A stretch of 22,440 bases of DNA from the NCBI GenBank assembly GCA_003170575.1, contig PMZB01000315.1, positions 1-22,440 on the forward strand, written 5' to 3'. This document shows, piece by piece, positions 8,325 to 16,215 of the stretch; the first letter of the stretch is position 1, and each line of letters begins with the position of its first letter. A program made the translations under genes and the position numbers. The notes beneath the pieces were generated by a model. It was given only the letters and a program-made list of their open reading frames with translations. It had not been told where the DNA came from and did not search any database. Origin of the DNA: Chlamydiia bacterium (GTDB lineage: Bacteria > Chlamydiota > Chlamydiia > Chlamydiales > FEN-1388).

Positions 8325-9017
8325 CTACCCTCCCGTGGCCGGCGCTGCTGTTACATCAGCTACAACTTCAGATTCTGATTTCTTTTTCGCTGCAACACGC
8401 TCACCAAGATTTATCCAAACTTTTACACCAATGGAACCATAGGTTGTTTCTGCCCTTCCGTGGGCATATACAATATCAGTCCTCAGAGTTTGCAGAGGAA
8501 TAATTCCATCTTTGTACCATTCCCTCCGCGCTAGCTCCGCTCCATTTAACCGCCCAGATACCTGGATACGAACTCCTGGAGCTCCTGCTTGACGCACGCA
8601 CTGAATTGCTTTCTTCAATGCTCTTCTAAAGGGAATCCGACGCTCTAGCTGTTTCGCGATTCCATCTGCAACAATCTTTGCGTCTAGATCAGGACGCTTG
8701 ATCTCTTCTACCTCAATCCAAACATCTTTACCCGACATTTTAGATAACTCTTGACGGAGTATATCAATTTCACTGCCCTTTTTCCCTATCACAAGTCCAG
8801 GTCGAGCAGTATGAATAACAATCTCAATCTTGTCACTCATTCTTCTGACGGTGATAAATGATGTACCAACACAACATGGTTTGGCAAGAAGATACTTCCG
8901 TAATTTGTCATCATCGAGCAAAAAGCTCCCAAACTCTTGCTTATTGGCATACCACCTGGACTTCCAAGCTCTATTTATAGCTAATCGAAAGCCAATCGGA
9001 TTCGTTTTCTGTCCCAT
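8325..9017 (-). CDS. rpsC: 30S ribosomal protein S3
   Basis: The 230-residue protein begins MGQKTNPIGFRLAI and has the type-2 KH domain with the loop GLVIGKKGSEIDILRQEL around residues 75-92, then the C-terminal domain with GRLNGAELARREWYKDG and YGSIGVKVWI. S3 lines the mRNA entry channel with S4 and S5. AGGAG precedes the ATG at good spacing. A short alanine-rich tail ends the protein. Confidence 0.97.
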   Translation of the reverse strand: MGQKTNPIGFRLAINRAWKSRWYANKQEFGSFLLDDDKLRKYLLAKPCCVGTSFITVRRMSDKIEIVIHTARPGLVIGKKGSEIDILRQELSKMSGKDVWIEVEEIKRPDLDAKIVADGIAKQLERRIPFRRALKKAIQCVRQAGAPGVRIQVSGRLNGAELARREWYKDGIIPLQTLRTDIVYAHGRAETTYGSIGVKVWINLGERVAAKKKSESEVVADVTAAPATGG

Positions 9018-9026
9018 TAGTGCTCC

Positions 9027-9365
9027 TTATGCCTCTGCAACTACTACTGTAAAATGACTCATTCGTTTTAAGATGGGATGCTGACTTCCCCGACTTCTCG
9101 GCTTTGATCGTTTCAACCTTGGCCCCTCGTCAACTCGAACTTCGTCTACAATCAAGTTTTCCTTGCGAACTTCACCTTGCGATTCGGCGTTCGCCACTGC
9201 ACTTTGTAATGTTTTCATGAGCAAACGTCCGGCTTTCAACCCTGAATATTCCAACTGCCGTTTTGCTTCCTGCGCATTCAACCCTTTCATAAGCCCAGCA
9301 GCTAGCCGTGCCTTACGAGGACTAATACGAACATATTTCGTGATAGCACTATATCGCTTCATCAT
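9027..9365 (-). CDS. rplV: 50S ribosomal protein L22
   Basis: L22 has a globular domain on the 50S surface and a long hairpin that reaches into the exit tunnel. The 112-residue product shows [18 protein letters not shown] at the N-terminus and the hairpin [14 protein letters not shown] followed by [12 protein letters not shown]. The start overlaps the rpsS stop as ATGA, a four-base overlap typical of coupled genes. A second ATG follows immediately and could be used instead. Confidence 0.96.
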   Translation of the reverse strand: MMKRYSAITKYVRISPRKARLAAGLMKGLNAQEAKRQLEYSGLKAGRLLMKTLQSAVANAESQGEVRKENLIVDEVRVDEGPRLKRSKPRSRGSQHPILKRMSHFTVVVAEA

Positions 9366-9649
9366 GCTGGAGTACCTGCTGCTACCTGTTTCTTAATAGG
9401 ATGCCCTTTAAACGTCCTTGTCGGAGCAAACTCTCCTAGCCTATGTCCAACCATATTTTCTGTGATATAGACTGGGACATGTTTCTTTCCATTATGTACA
9501 TCAAATGTATATCCAATCATCTCTGGAATAATCATCGAACGGCGAGACCATGTTTTAATCGTTCGCTTCTCTTTAGATGTACTTTGTATCTCAACCTTTT
9601 TAAGCAGATAGTGATCTACAAAAGGTCCTTTTTTTAGCGATCTGGCCAT
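9362..9649 (-). CDS. rpsS: 30S ribosomal protein S19
   Basis: S19 pairs with S13 in the 30S head. The 95-residue protein starts [18 protein letters not shown] and has [19 protein letters not shown] and [15 protein letters not shown], all canonical. It lies only two bases after rplB, with the ribosome binding site (AGGAT) inside the last codons of rplB, and overlaps rplV by four bases. Confidence 0.97.
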   Translation of the reverse strand: MARSLKKGPFVDHYLLKKVEIQSTSKEKRTIKTWSRRSMIIPEMIGYTFDVHNGKKHVPVYITENMVGHRLGEFAPTRTFKGHPIKKQVAAGTPA

Positions 9650-9651
9650 GT

Positions 9652-10500
9652 TTATTTTATCCTACGATCCTTAATGATAAAGCGACTTGAAACTTTTCGT
9701 TTATTCCTGGTGCGATACCCTTTTGTCTGCATCGCCCATGGAGTTTGGGGAATATATCCATTGTGTTTTCCCTCGCCACCACCGTGCGGGTGATCCACTG
9801 GATTCATTGCTGTTCCTCTGACTGTTGGACGAATACCCATCCATCGGCGCCGGCCAGCTTTTCCTTCATCTCTAACTATATGCTCTGAATTGGACACAAC
9901 ACCAAAGGTTGCTCGACAATCCTCTCTTACCACACGCATCTCCCCCGAAGGAAGACGGAGTGTTGCCATCCCATTATTCCTACCCATGAGCTGTGCTGAC
10001 ATCCCTGCGGATCGCACAAGTTTAGCTCCTCTCCCAGCAATAAGCTCAATATTGTGTATCACGGACCCGATTGGCATGGACTTAAGCTGTGTCGTACTTC
10101 CTGGAGAAAACAATGGGTTTGTATCGCTCGAGATTACATTGTCGCCTGCTTTAAGTCCTTCTGGGGCAATAATATACCTTTTTTCCCCATCGTTATAATT
10201 TATAAGGGCAATAAATGAGGATCTGTTGGGATCATATTCAATCGAGGCAACTCGTCCAAGTATGTCAAGCTTTTCTCGTTTGAAGTCAACACACCGGTAA
10301 AATCTTTTATGCCCACCCCCTCGGTGACGACAAGTAATATGACCGTTATTATTCCGGCCACATGTACGCGTCTTAGGAAGCAGCAAGGATTTTGTCGGCC
10401 TGACTGTTGCCCTTGTTCCACCTACTCTTGTCAGTTGATCATTCGTCGAGAGGACCAGTCGCCTTGTCCCAGGTGTAATCGGACGAAACTTTTTTAACAT
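9652..10500 (-). CDS. rplB: 50S ribosomal protein L2
   Basis: L2 is a primary 23S rRNA binding protein needed for subunit association and peptidyl transfer. The 282 residues include [22 protein letters not shown] near residue 50-70 (listed by its GRNN and RHRGGGHKR parts), and the C-terminal [14 protein letters not shown] containing the histidine (His229 in E. coli) linked to peptidyl transferase function. A lysine/arginine-rich end ([18 protein letters not shown]) is standard. It follows rplW by 16 bases. The length and motifs are normal. Confidence 0.97.
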   Translation of the reverse strand: MLKKFRPITPGTRRLVLSTNDQLTRVGGTRATVRPTKSLLLPKTRTCGRNNNGHITCRHRGGGHKRFYRCVDFKREKLDILGRVASIEYDPNRSSFIALINYNDGEKRYIIAPEGLKAGDNVISSDTNPLFSPGSTTQLKSMPIGSVIHNIELIAGRGAKLVRSAGMSAQLMGRNNGMATLRLPSGEMRVVREDCRATFGVVSNSEHIVRDEGKAGRRRWMGIRPTVRGTAMNPVDHPHGGGEGKHNGYIPQTPWAMQTKGYRTRNKRKVSSRFIIKDRRIK

Positions 10501-10516
10501 ATGTACCTAAGTCTCC

Positions 10517-10846
10517 TTAATCAATCGAGTTCCCTACGGCCAGAGTAACTATAGCTTTTTTGTAGCCACCCTTTTCACCTTGATTCATCCGACCTCGGCG
10601 ATTCTTTTTCTTCGGCTTCACATTAATTGTATTGACCGCAACTACTTTCACGTTGTTTTCTACGTATATCTCTTCAATGGCCTCAGCTATCTGAGGCTTT
10701 TTTGCTCTGTCATCCACTAGGAACGTATATTTCGGATTTTCGCAGCGTGCTACACACTTATTGCTCGATGCATTTTTCAAGCTCTCAAGCACAGCTGTCT
10801 TCTCAGTTATATATCGTTTCTTAATCAAATCAAACGGACTTTTCAC
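10517..10846 (-). CDS. rplW: 50S ribosomal protein L23
   Basis: L23 forms the main docking site for trigger factor and SRP at the exit tunnel. The 109-residue product has YITEKTAVLESLKN, YTFLVDDRAKKPQIAEAIE and VKVVAVNTINVKPKKKNRRG, followed by KGGYKKAIVTLA. It starts with GTG; GGAG lies eight bases upstream, and the rplD stop is 15 bases before the start. A few extra residues between the first helix and the strand (NASSNKCVARCENPK) hold two cysteines. That segment aligns with a usual loop and was not read as a new domain. Confidence 0.93.
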   Translation of the reverse strand: MKSPFDLIKKRYITEKTAVLESLKNASSNKCVARCENPKYTFLVDDRAKKPQIAEAIEEIYVENNVKVVAVNTINVKPKKKNRRGRMNQGEKGGYKKAIVTLAVGNSID

Positions 10847-10861
10847 CTGTGTTTCTCCCCT

Positions 10862-11548
10862 CTAACTCTTCATCCATTGTTCTAACTCGGCAAGAGCTCC
10901 TTCACTTATTACTAAGTGGTGCGCCCGTGCTACTCGATATCCATCAACGTCAGCAACAAGGGAAAACTCAACGTTTGGAAGATTACGGATACTCTTTTTG
11001 AGATGATCATACTTCATCGTCTCAACGCTTACATTCCTTTCCAACCCCTCTTCGCCCACAATAACAAAAGATCCTTGGCCAAGAACAAGCACCCGTCTAT
11101 CGAACCCACATCCTTTAAGAAGTGTGGCAAATGCTTTAGTTTTTGGTTCGGACATCTCGAGTGAATCGACCACTACTACTTTTCCATCACGAATCATGTC
11201 GCCAATCAATGAGTAGATCGAGGCTCTTCGTTCTTTCTGGTTCATCCGAATCCTTACCTCTCCACGAGGCCGAGGCCCAAATACACGTCCGCCCCCACGA
11301 TATTGTGGTGAAACCAGGCAGCCTTGACGCGCACGACCTTGCCCTTTCTGCGGAAAAGGTTTTTTGGTTGTGTGCGCTACCTCTGACCGTGTCTTTGTAT
11401 TCGCAGACCATTGACGGGCGTTATATCGAACTGCTACCAGGTAGTCTTTCACAAGTTGTGCATGGGTCACTGCACTTGAAAGTGCATCGCTGACTTCTAC
11501 TGAACCTGTCTCTTCACCTTGTAGGTTGAACTTCTTTATTGATACCAC
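10862..11548 (-). CDS. rplD: 50S ribosomal protein L4
   Basis: The 228-residue L4 has the exit-tunnel loop with KPFPQKGQGRARQG and RGGGRVFGPRPR around residues 63-95, the region where macrolide-resistance changes fall in other bacteria. In E. coli L4 also represses its own operon. The start is GTG with GGGGG six bases upstream. It follows rplC by 18 bases. The length is somewhat above E. coli L4 (201), as I recall for chlamydial L4 too. Confidence 0.95.
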   Translation of the reverse strand: MVSIKKFNLQGEETGSVEVSDALSSAVTHAQLVKDYLVAVRYNARQWSANTKTRSEVAHTTKKPFPQKGQGRARQGCLVSPQYRGGGRVFGPRPRGEVRIRMNQKERRASIYSLIGDMIRDGKVVVVDSLEMSEPKTKAFATLLKGCGFDRRVLVLGQGSFVIVGEEGLERNVSVETMKYDHLKKSIRNLPNVEFSLVADVDGYRVARAHHLVISEGALAELEQWMKS

Positions 11549-11566
11549 TTGCTTCCCCCTACAGCC

Positions 11567-12238
11567 TTATTTTTTCTTCTCTTTCATTTTTAGCTTTTTT
11601 TGTGCTCGTGTCACATATACAAGACCATTTTTTGCTCCAGGAACCGCACCTTCAACAGCGAGATATCCCTTCTCAACATCAATCAAAATAACTTTTAGAT
11701 TTTGTGTTGTTACTGTCACATCACCCATATGGCTTGGACGAGGCCCTCCTGGCAAACAACGGCCAGGTGTGGTTCTCATACCAGTAGATCCTGCATGCCT
11801 GTGAAAACCAGAACCGTGGGCTGCTGGTCCTCCAGAAAATCCATATTTCTTGATGACTCCCTGATATCCTTTACCTTTGGATACACCAGTAACATCAACA
11901 AACTCAACACCGTCAAACACTGACACATCAATCTTCTTGCCGAGTTCATATTGGCTCATATCTTCGACACATGTCTCATGCAAATGACGATGAGGAACTA
12001 CGCCCGCCTTCTTAAAATGCCCTATGATAGGCTTAGAAACACGTTTTTCTATTGTACGGGGATCTTTAACAATTTCCTCTCCAAAAGCCAGCTGCACTGC
12101 TTCATACCCATCTTTCTCACGGGTCTTAATTTGCGTCACAACGTTAGGATCCATTTTTAAAAGCGTACAGGCAATGGGCGCGCCATCTTTATCGAACAGT
12201 CGTACCATCCCACACTTTTTGCCCATCAGGCGAATCAT
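11567..12238 (-). CDS. rplC: 50S ribosomal protein L3
   Basis: L3 is an early 50S assembly protein reaching toward the peptidyl transferase centre. The 223-residue form begins MIRLMGKKCGMVRLFDKDG, then GKKIDVSVFDGVEFVDVTGVSKGKGYQG and the internal loop with HGSGFHRHAGSTGMRTTPGR. The open frame extends 86 codons further upstream but that part is unlike L3, and the ATG at 12238 has AGAGG six bases upstream, so it is taken as the start. At the position of E. coli Gln150 (GQMG, methylated by PrmB) this protein has SHMG. It is the first gene of the operon; rpsJ is absent, as in Chlamydia. Confidence 0.96.
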   Translation of the reverse strand: MIRLMGKKCGMVRLFDKDGAPIACTLLKMDPNVVTQIKTREKDGYEAVQLAFGEEIVKDPRTIEKRVSKPIIGHFKKAGVVPHRHLHETCVEDMSQYELGKKIDVSVFDGVEFVDVTGVSKGKGYQGVIKKYGFSGGPAAHGSGFHRHAGSTGMRTTPGRCLPGGPRPSHMGDVTVTTQNLKVILIDVEKGYLAVEGAVPGAKNGLVYVTRAQKKLKMKEKKK

Positions 12239-12499
12239 GCTACACCTCTTTAAAACTCTTCTCCAGTAAACCACGAGTCCCTTTTCGTTATTTTCACCAA
12301 GGTAATAATGCCCTTGAGAGTAACTCAACCCCAGAGAAAATTCGGTCCCGAACAAGGAAAACTCACAGACTGGAACAGATAAGCTATCAAATTTGTACGT
12401 TTTTGCACAATTCAAAAGAGCAAAAATCTTGCTTTTTACTCGAATCGTGTTTGAAAACTTGTTTACAAGACCGTGACCCTGTCCCGCTTTAATCATTCT
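12239..12499 (-). promoter_or_regulatory. Leader and probable promoter region of the ribosomal operon
   Basis: These 261 bases separate rplC from the upstream small gene and are the most likely place for the main promoter of the 23-gene operon. By eye, TTGAAT (12410-12415) and TTTGAT (12386-12391) are 18 bases apart; an overlapping pair TTGTGC/TAGCTT (12405-12410 and 12381-12386) is also spaced by 18. Either would leave an untranslated leader of about 140 bases, long enough for feedback control. Within it TTGAG and CTCAA form a small hairpin near 12313-12327. The minus frame is open across the whole region but encodes nothing recognisable. Confidence 0.35.
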
Positions 12500-13021
12500 T
12501 CAGGTTGTTTGGGAAGGCTTTGTTTTGAGTTTCTTCGGCTTCACTTGAATAATACTTCCATTCGGGAAAACTCGCCTCCTGAGAAAGGCTTTGACATTAG
12601 CCGTATCATCCACTTGAATTTGATCTAAAATTTTCTGCGCAGTTACTTCTTCTAGTACCACAAGTTTAGGCTCTTGTACTGCTCCACAAACGAAAAAGGT
12701 CTTTTTACCACAAAATGGGATGACAAGAGTCTCGCTTGTGCGTAACTTTTTCATCCCATTAAGCTCAGAAATATCCGCATCGGACAAAAGGTGAACTCTT
12801 TGAATTACATCGTCCACAGTTGATCCAAGGGGTAAAATGAGCTCCGTTGACTCAACTGCACCGACAACTTTGACTTGGATTACAGGAACTGAATTTGCGA
12901 GCGGGATTTCTTTATTTCTCATTCCCGTAATTCCAAGTCCCAAAAGCACTGCGATAAGAAAACATGCCGCATGTCGCTCATACGGCTGAAGGTTCTTTTT
13001 CGCAAATACTTTGTCGGTCAT
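12500..13021 (-). CDS. Membrane-anchored protein with two SLBB-like domains, function unknown
   Basis: I do not recognise a named gene. The 173-residue protein has a cytoplasmic-looking basic N-terminus, one hydrophobic helix at about residues 17-34 (AACFLIAVLLGLGITG), and then two similar units. The first (about 46-102) reads VPVIQVKVVGAVESTELILP, then GSTVDDVI, LNGMKKL and LVIP. This follows the plan of the SLBB/ComEA ligand-binding fold (V.V.GAV...L..G..V.D.I...LN....L..GE.I.VP). The second (about 109-162) reads FFVCGAVQEPKLVVL and ends GSIIQVKPKK. A lysine-rich tail follows. ComEA-type DNA-binding hairpins are absent, and it is too short for a Wza-type exporter. AAGGGG lies just before the ATG and the upstream gene ends eight bases away, so the two are probably co-transcribed. 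I recall no counterpart at this place in Chlamydia. Confidence 0.75.
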   Translation of the reverse strand: MTDKVFAKKNLQPYERHAACFLIAVLLGLGITGMRNKEIPLANSVPVIQVKVVGAVESTELILPLGSTVDDVIQRVHLLSDADISELNGMKKLRTSETLVIPFCGKKTFFVCGAVQEPKLVVLEEVTAQKILDQIQVDDTANVKAFLRRRVFPNGSIIQVKPKKLKTKPSQTT

Positions 13022-13029
13022 ATTTCCCC

Positions 13030-14289
13030 TTAAGCAGGTATTGGATGAGCATTACAAGCATTCCAGAGTTCAAGAGCCTTCATTATCAGGCCTTGTATCT
13101 GTGGGTCGCCTTGAATTGAGGCACGTGCTAATACCTCATGAGCTAGCGATTCGGCGTTCAAGGGTTGCATAAAGGGGCGCTCTTTTTTATCCATCCCCCT
13201 TTGAGCACCCTCAATTGCAGCTTCGGCTAGCGAGGGGAATTGTGCAGTATAGAGAAGTCCTTCGCGATCAAATTCGCCTAGAGCGAACTGGAGGTATTGT
13301 TCACAAAGTGCTTTGGCTGCTGCCTTTTTTTCTATATGATCATTCTTTTCCTTTTCGAGTGCAGCTCTAGTATGTGCATTGTAGTAAAATTTAGAAAGAG
13401 AACCACAAGTTCCTATGCCCTGCGCTACAATTCCATAGAATGCTAGGCCAGGGATAACCCCTGGGGAGGACAGAAGAAAGAGTATTGAAAAAGCTATGCG
13501 ACAAATATCACTTATGCAGTCAAGGGAATACCCTACTAATTTTGCCTTGCGCTCTTGTTCAAGCATGTCAGTAGCCTTGGCATACTTGACAACAAGCCGG
13601 AGGTTGTCAATAAGGTTAGGAATAGTTCCAAAAAGGATACAGAGGAGAGGTAGCTTGCCAATCGTCATCTCTATTCCACATTTGGAAAGACCCCTGCCTA
13701 TCGTCATCTCCAGTCCATACCCGAAAACAGGAATTGTACCAATTTTTTTTTCAACAAATTGTTCTAGCAATCCAACAGTGCTAAACCATTTCAAAAAATA
13801 GATCGTATCGTTGCCCAGCATGAAGACCTTGTTTAAAATGCGCAAGTAATCGCATCCACCAAAGAGAGGTTCTTTATGTGCAGCATCCCCTGAAAATATA
13901 TCAAAAGCTCGGCTGAAAATGGCTCGAGCATAGATAAACTCTATAATCGGAGCAAATCCTAGCGAAATGGCCTGGAAAGAGGGTATATCAAATGTATCTT
14001 TAGCAAGCTTAGTCCCAGTCTGTAATAGTTTCATCAAATCTGTAGTGGCATTTATATCCCCGAAAGCATCTTTAAACGCCTTTAAGGTTTCTATGAAAAC
14101 AGTATTAACCCGTTCTACTAACCGTGCTAAAGCATTATGCTGTTGCTGAAGTCGTGGATTATATGGTGGATAAGGACGAACGTCGATCTTGATCTCAGAT
14201 AAATATCCTTCTTGGGGAAAAGGATCTCCTCGGGGAATTTCCCTCTCCCGATTATCAACAATAGCGTAATAGTTCTGACGCAATATCAT
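13030..14289 (-). CDS. Putative inclusion-membrane-type protein at the Cap1 (CT529) position, unknown function
   Basis: The product of 419 residues is not recognisable by family. It is complete, with GGAGG five bases before the ATG. There is no N-terminal signal peptide. Residues 1-60 are polar and proline-rich. Moderately hydrophobic helices follow at about 105-130 and 150-180. A clear two-lobed hydrophobic segment lies at about 262-295: two apolar helices split by the turn SSPGVIPG. It is followed by a charged, alanine-rich, coiled-coil-like stretch (about 305-330). Two-lobed hydrophobic domains are the hallmark of chlamydial Inc proteins, which are delivered by type III secretion into the inclusion membrane. 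The place between rplC and fmt is that of Cap1/CT529 in C. trachomatis. I see no convincing sequence similarity to Cap1, so the role is inferred from position and topology only. Residues 192-217 hold a repeated GLEMTIG/GIEMTIG unit. Confidence 0.6.
   Translation of the reverse strand: MILRQNYYAIVDNREREIPRGDPFPQEGYLSEIKIDVRPYPPYNPRLQQQHNALARLVERVNTVFIETLKAFKDAFGDINATTDLMKLLQTGTKLAKDTFDIPSFQAISLGFAPIIEFIYARAIFSRAFDIFSGDAAHKEPLFGGCDYLRILNKVFMLGNDTIYFLKWFSTVGLLEQFVEKKIGTIPVFGYGLEMTIGRGLSKCGIEMTIGKLPLLCILFGTIPNLIDNLRLVVKYAKATDMLEQERKAKLVGYSLDCISDICRIAFSILFLLSSPGVIPGLAFYGIVAQGIGTCGSLSKFYYNAHTRAALEKEKNDHIEKKAAAKALCEQYLQFALGEFDREGLLYTAQFPSLAEAAIEGAQRGMDKKERPFMQPLNAESLAHEVLARASIQGDPQIQGLIMKALELWNACNAHPIPA
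13657..13718 (-). repeat. In-frame 39-base tandem repeat inside the Inc-like gene
   Basis: Two 23-base copies (13657-13679 and 13696-13718) match at 19 of 23 bases and are offset by exactly 39 bases, i.e. 13 codons. In protein they give GLEMTIGRGLSKC followed by GIEMTIGKLPLLC. The reading frame is preserved, so this is a small internal duplication, partly diverged. Confidence 0.75.
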
Positions 14290-14324
14290 AAACGACCTCC
14301 ATTTAAGTTATGAATTTTATGAAA

Positions 14325-15269
14325 TCAAAGGAACAAAACCTCTTCGAGAGGCGTTCCTCGGAGAAACTCTTTCGAAGAAATTGCCGCCTTCCCTTCGAGT
14401 TGAACCTCATCAAAAACAAGAGCTCCTTCCGCAGTACATAATGCTAAATACCCCTCAGAAGAGCATTTCCATCTGTGCTCTGCATCACAAAGCGTTTGAT
14501 CAAGATGAGTTCGCAAAATCTTCAGCCTCTTTTTCTCGCCCCGCAATTGGATCCAAAAATATGCCCCAGGAGCTGGTGAGAGGGATCTTACTCTATTGTG
14601 AATCTGCCAAATGTCATCAACATCATTAAGCACAAGATCTTCTGGTTGTATTTTAGGGGCATAGGTTGCTAGGGCATGTTGTTGGGGCGTAAAGGGGGCA
14701 GTACCATTTTTAATCCGGGCAAGCGCATCATCAATCAGCTCAAGAGATAGTTTGAGAAGCTTTTCTGTAAGCTCGCCTGCATTCTCCTTTTCTGAAACAG
14801 CGCAGGAGCGTTGCACAACTATGTCTCCAGAATCCATTCCCTCCCCCATGCGCATGAAAGTAACTCCAGTTTTGCTACATCCATTCATGAGAGCTCTTTG
14901 AATGGGCGCGGCCCCGCGATATTCCGGCAAAAGGCTTGCGTGGATATTAAAACAGCCTTTAGAAGGTATTTCCAGAATGTTTTTTCGTAAAATCTCTCCG
15001 TAGGCAACAACAAGAAAAATATCTGGAGAAAGAGTTTGGAGCTGAGCTGCTACTTCAGGTGAAGAGGCTTTCAGGGGTTGCAAAATGGGAATTTCTTCAT
15101 TGTACTCTTGCACTGCCTTTTTGACTGGAGTTGGTTGCAGATGCCTTCCCCGGCCGCTTGGGGCATCGGGACGTGACACTACGGCAACAACCTTATGAGA
15201 ACTATTTCGCAAAATATGATTCAAAATGTGTGCTGCAAAGGCAGGCGTGCCAAAAAAAACTATCCTCAC
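14325..15269 (-). CDS. fmt: Methionyl-tRNA formyltransferase
   Basis: Fmt formylates Met-tRNA(fMet) using 10-formyl-tetrahydrofolate, so that translation can start with formyl-methionine. The 314-residue protein opens (V)RIVFFGTPAFAAHIL and carries the catalytic set: Asn108 and His110 in NIHASLLPEYRGAAPIQ and Asp146 in MGEGMDSGD, equivalent to Asn106, His108 and Asp144 of E. coli. The smaller C-terminal OB-type domain follows residue 210. A longer frame exists, but the GTG at 15269 overlaps the lpxA stop by four bases (GTGA), fits the family N-terminus and yields the usual length. Its place after lpxA is the same as in Chlamydia. Confidence 0.96.
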   Translation of the reverse strand: MRIVFFGTPAFAAHILNHILRNSSHKVVAVVSRPDAPSGRGRHLQPTPVKKAVQEYNEEIPILQPLKASSPEVAAQLQTLSPDIFLVVAYGEILRKNILEIPSKGCFNIHASLLPEYRGAAPIQRALMNGCSKTGVTFMRMGEGMDSGDIVVQRSCAVSEKENAGELTEKLLKLSLELIDDALARIKNGTAPFTPQQHALATYAPKIQPEDLVLNDVDDIWQIHNRVRSLSPAPGAYFWIQLRGEKKRLKILRTHLDQTLCDAEHRWKCSSEGYLALCTAEGALVFDEVQLEGKAAISSKEFLRGTPLEEVLFL

Positions 15270-16198
15270 TCCGCACTCTCGTCTGACATTTGTCTTTCGC
15301 AGCATCTCGCGTCTGGAATCAATCCTCTTTTTGAGCCGCGGCAAAAATCGAGGATGTGCTGGATCTCAGGAATTCGTTCAAGCTCATTTTCGATGCGGTA
15401 TAAGCTTTCGACTAAAGTAAGTCCTGATCGGTACACAAGTTTAAATGCTCTGGCTAATTCTTTTCGTGTAGAAAATGGAAACCCATGCCGGCGAAGCCCT
15501 ATAAGATTTATTCCTCCCATTCGATAGGGAATCCCACCTCCAATAGTGTATGGAAGGATATCATGCGTCACCCGGCTCATTCCTCCCACCATGGCATGCC
15601 TTCCAACTCGAGCAAATTGATGTATTGCGGTTAATCCCCCAATAATTGCAGCATCTTCCACGGTCACATGCCCAGCTAAGGTAGCATTATTGGACATAAT
15701 GACCCTATCTCCCACTGTTGAATTATGCGCCACGTGGCAATAAGCCATGATAAGGCATTTTCGCCCGATCGTTACAGATGTGCCTTCTCCACAAGATGAG
15801 TTTATCGTCACAAATTCTCTAATGTCGCACTCAGGGCCAATTGTAACAAATGTCTTTTCCCCTCGATATTTAAGATCCTGAGTTTTGGTGCCAATTACAG
15901 CACCTGGCCAGACAGTTGTCCCTGTACCTATGGTCGTATATCCATCAATATATACATGCGCTTTTATCACAACGTTGTCTTCCAAAATGACATTTTTGTG
16001 GATTACTGAATATGGCCCCACAACTACGTTTGCGCCTATGCGAGCCCCTTTTTCAATGATCGCAGTCGGGTGAATTGATGAGGATCCGCCAAGCTCAGTA
16101 TCTAGCTGCAAGTTCAAAGCCCCCATGTAAGGAGTATCTCCTCCAGTAGCTCTGGCGGCATTTTCTATAACTTTCGACACATTCTGTTGCTCGTCCAT
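15266..16198 (-). CDS. lpxA: UDP-N-acetylglucosamine O-acyltransferase
   Basis: LpxA transfers a 3-hydroxyacyl chain from ACP to UDP-GlcNAc, the first step of lipid A synthesis. The left-handed beta-helix is visible as hexapeptide repeats from SIHPTAIIEKGARIG (residue 41 on) to about residue 215. The catalytic histidine is His158 in YCHVAHNSTVG (His125 of E. coli). At the chain-length ruler position (E. coli Gly173) a glycine is kept (HAMVGGMS, Gly206), which suggests a C14-type acyl chain. The protein has 310 residues, about 45 more than E. coli LpxA. Roughly 40 of these precede the first repeat. An internal ATG at 16126, with GGAGGAG about 12 bases upstream, would trim 24. fabZ ends 17 bases upstream of the ATG used here. 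Confidence 0.95.
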   Translation of the reverse strand: MDEQQNVSKVIENAARATGGDTPYMGALNLQLDTELGGSSSIHPTAIIEKGARIGANVVVGPYSVIHKNVILEDNVVIKAHVYIDGYTTIGTGTTVWPGAVIGTKTQDLKYRGEKTFVTIGPECDIREFVTINSSCGEGTSVTIGRKCLIMAYCHVAHNSTVGDRVIMSNNATLAGHVTVEDAAIIGGLTAIHQFARVGRHAMVGGMSRVTHDILPYTIGGGIPYRMGGINLIGLRRHGFPFSTRKELARAFKLVYRSGLTLVESLYRIENELERIPEIQHILDFCRGSKRGLIPDARCCERQMSDESAE

Positions 16199-16215
16199 GG
16201 AGTTGATCTCGTTCT

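Noticed and set aside
11143..11493. 116-codon plus-strand open frame
   Set aside because: Opposite rplD; low-complexity His/Ser/Leu translation without motifs.
12239..12496. 86-codon N-terminal extension of L3
   Set aside because: The frame is open, but the sequence is unlike L3, the family starts at MIRLMG-type N-termini, and a good ribosome binding site lies before the ATG at 12238.
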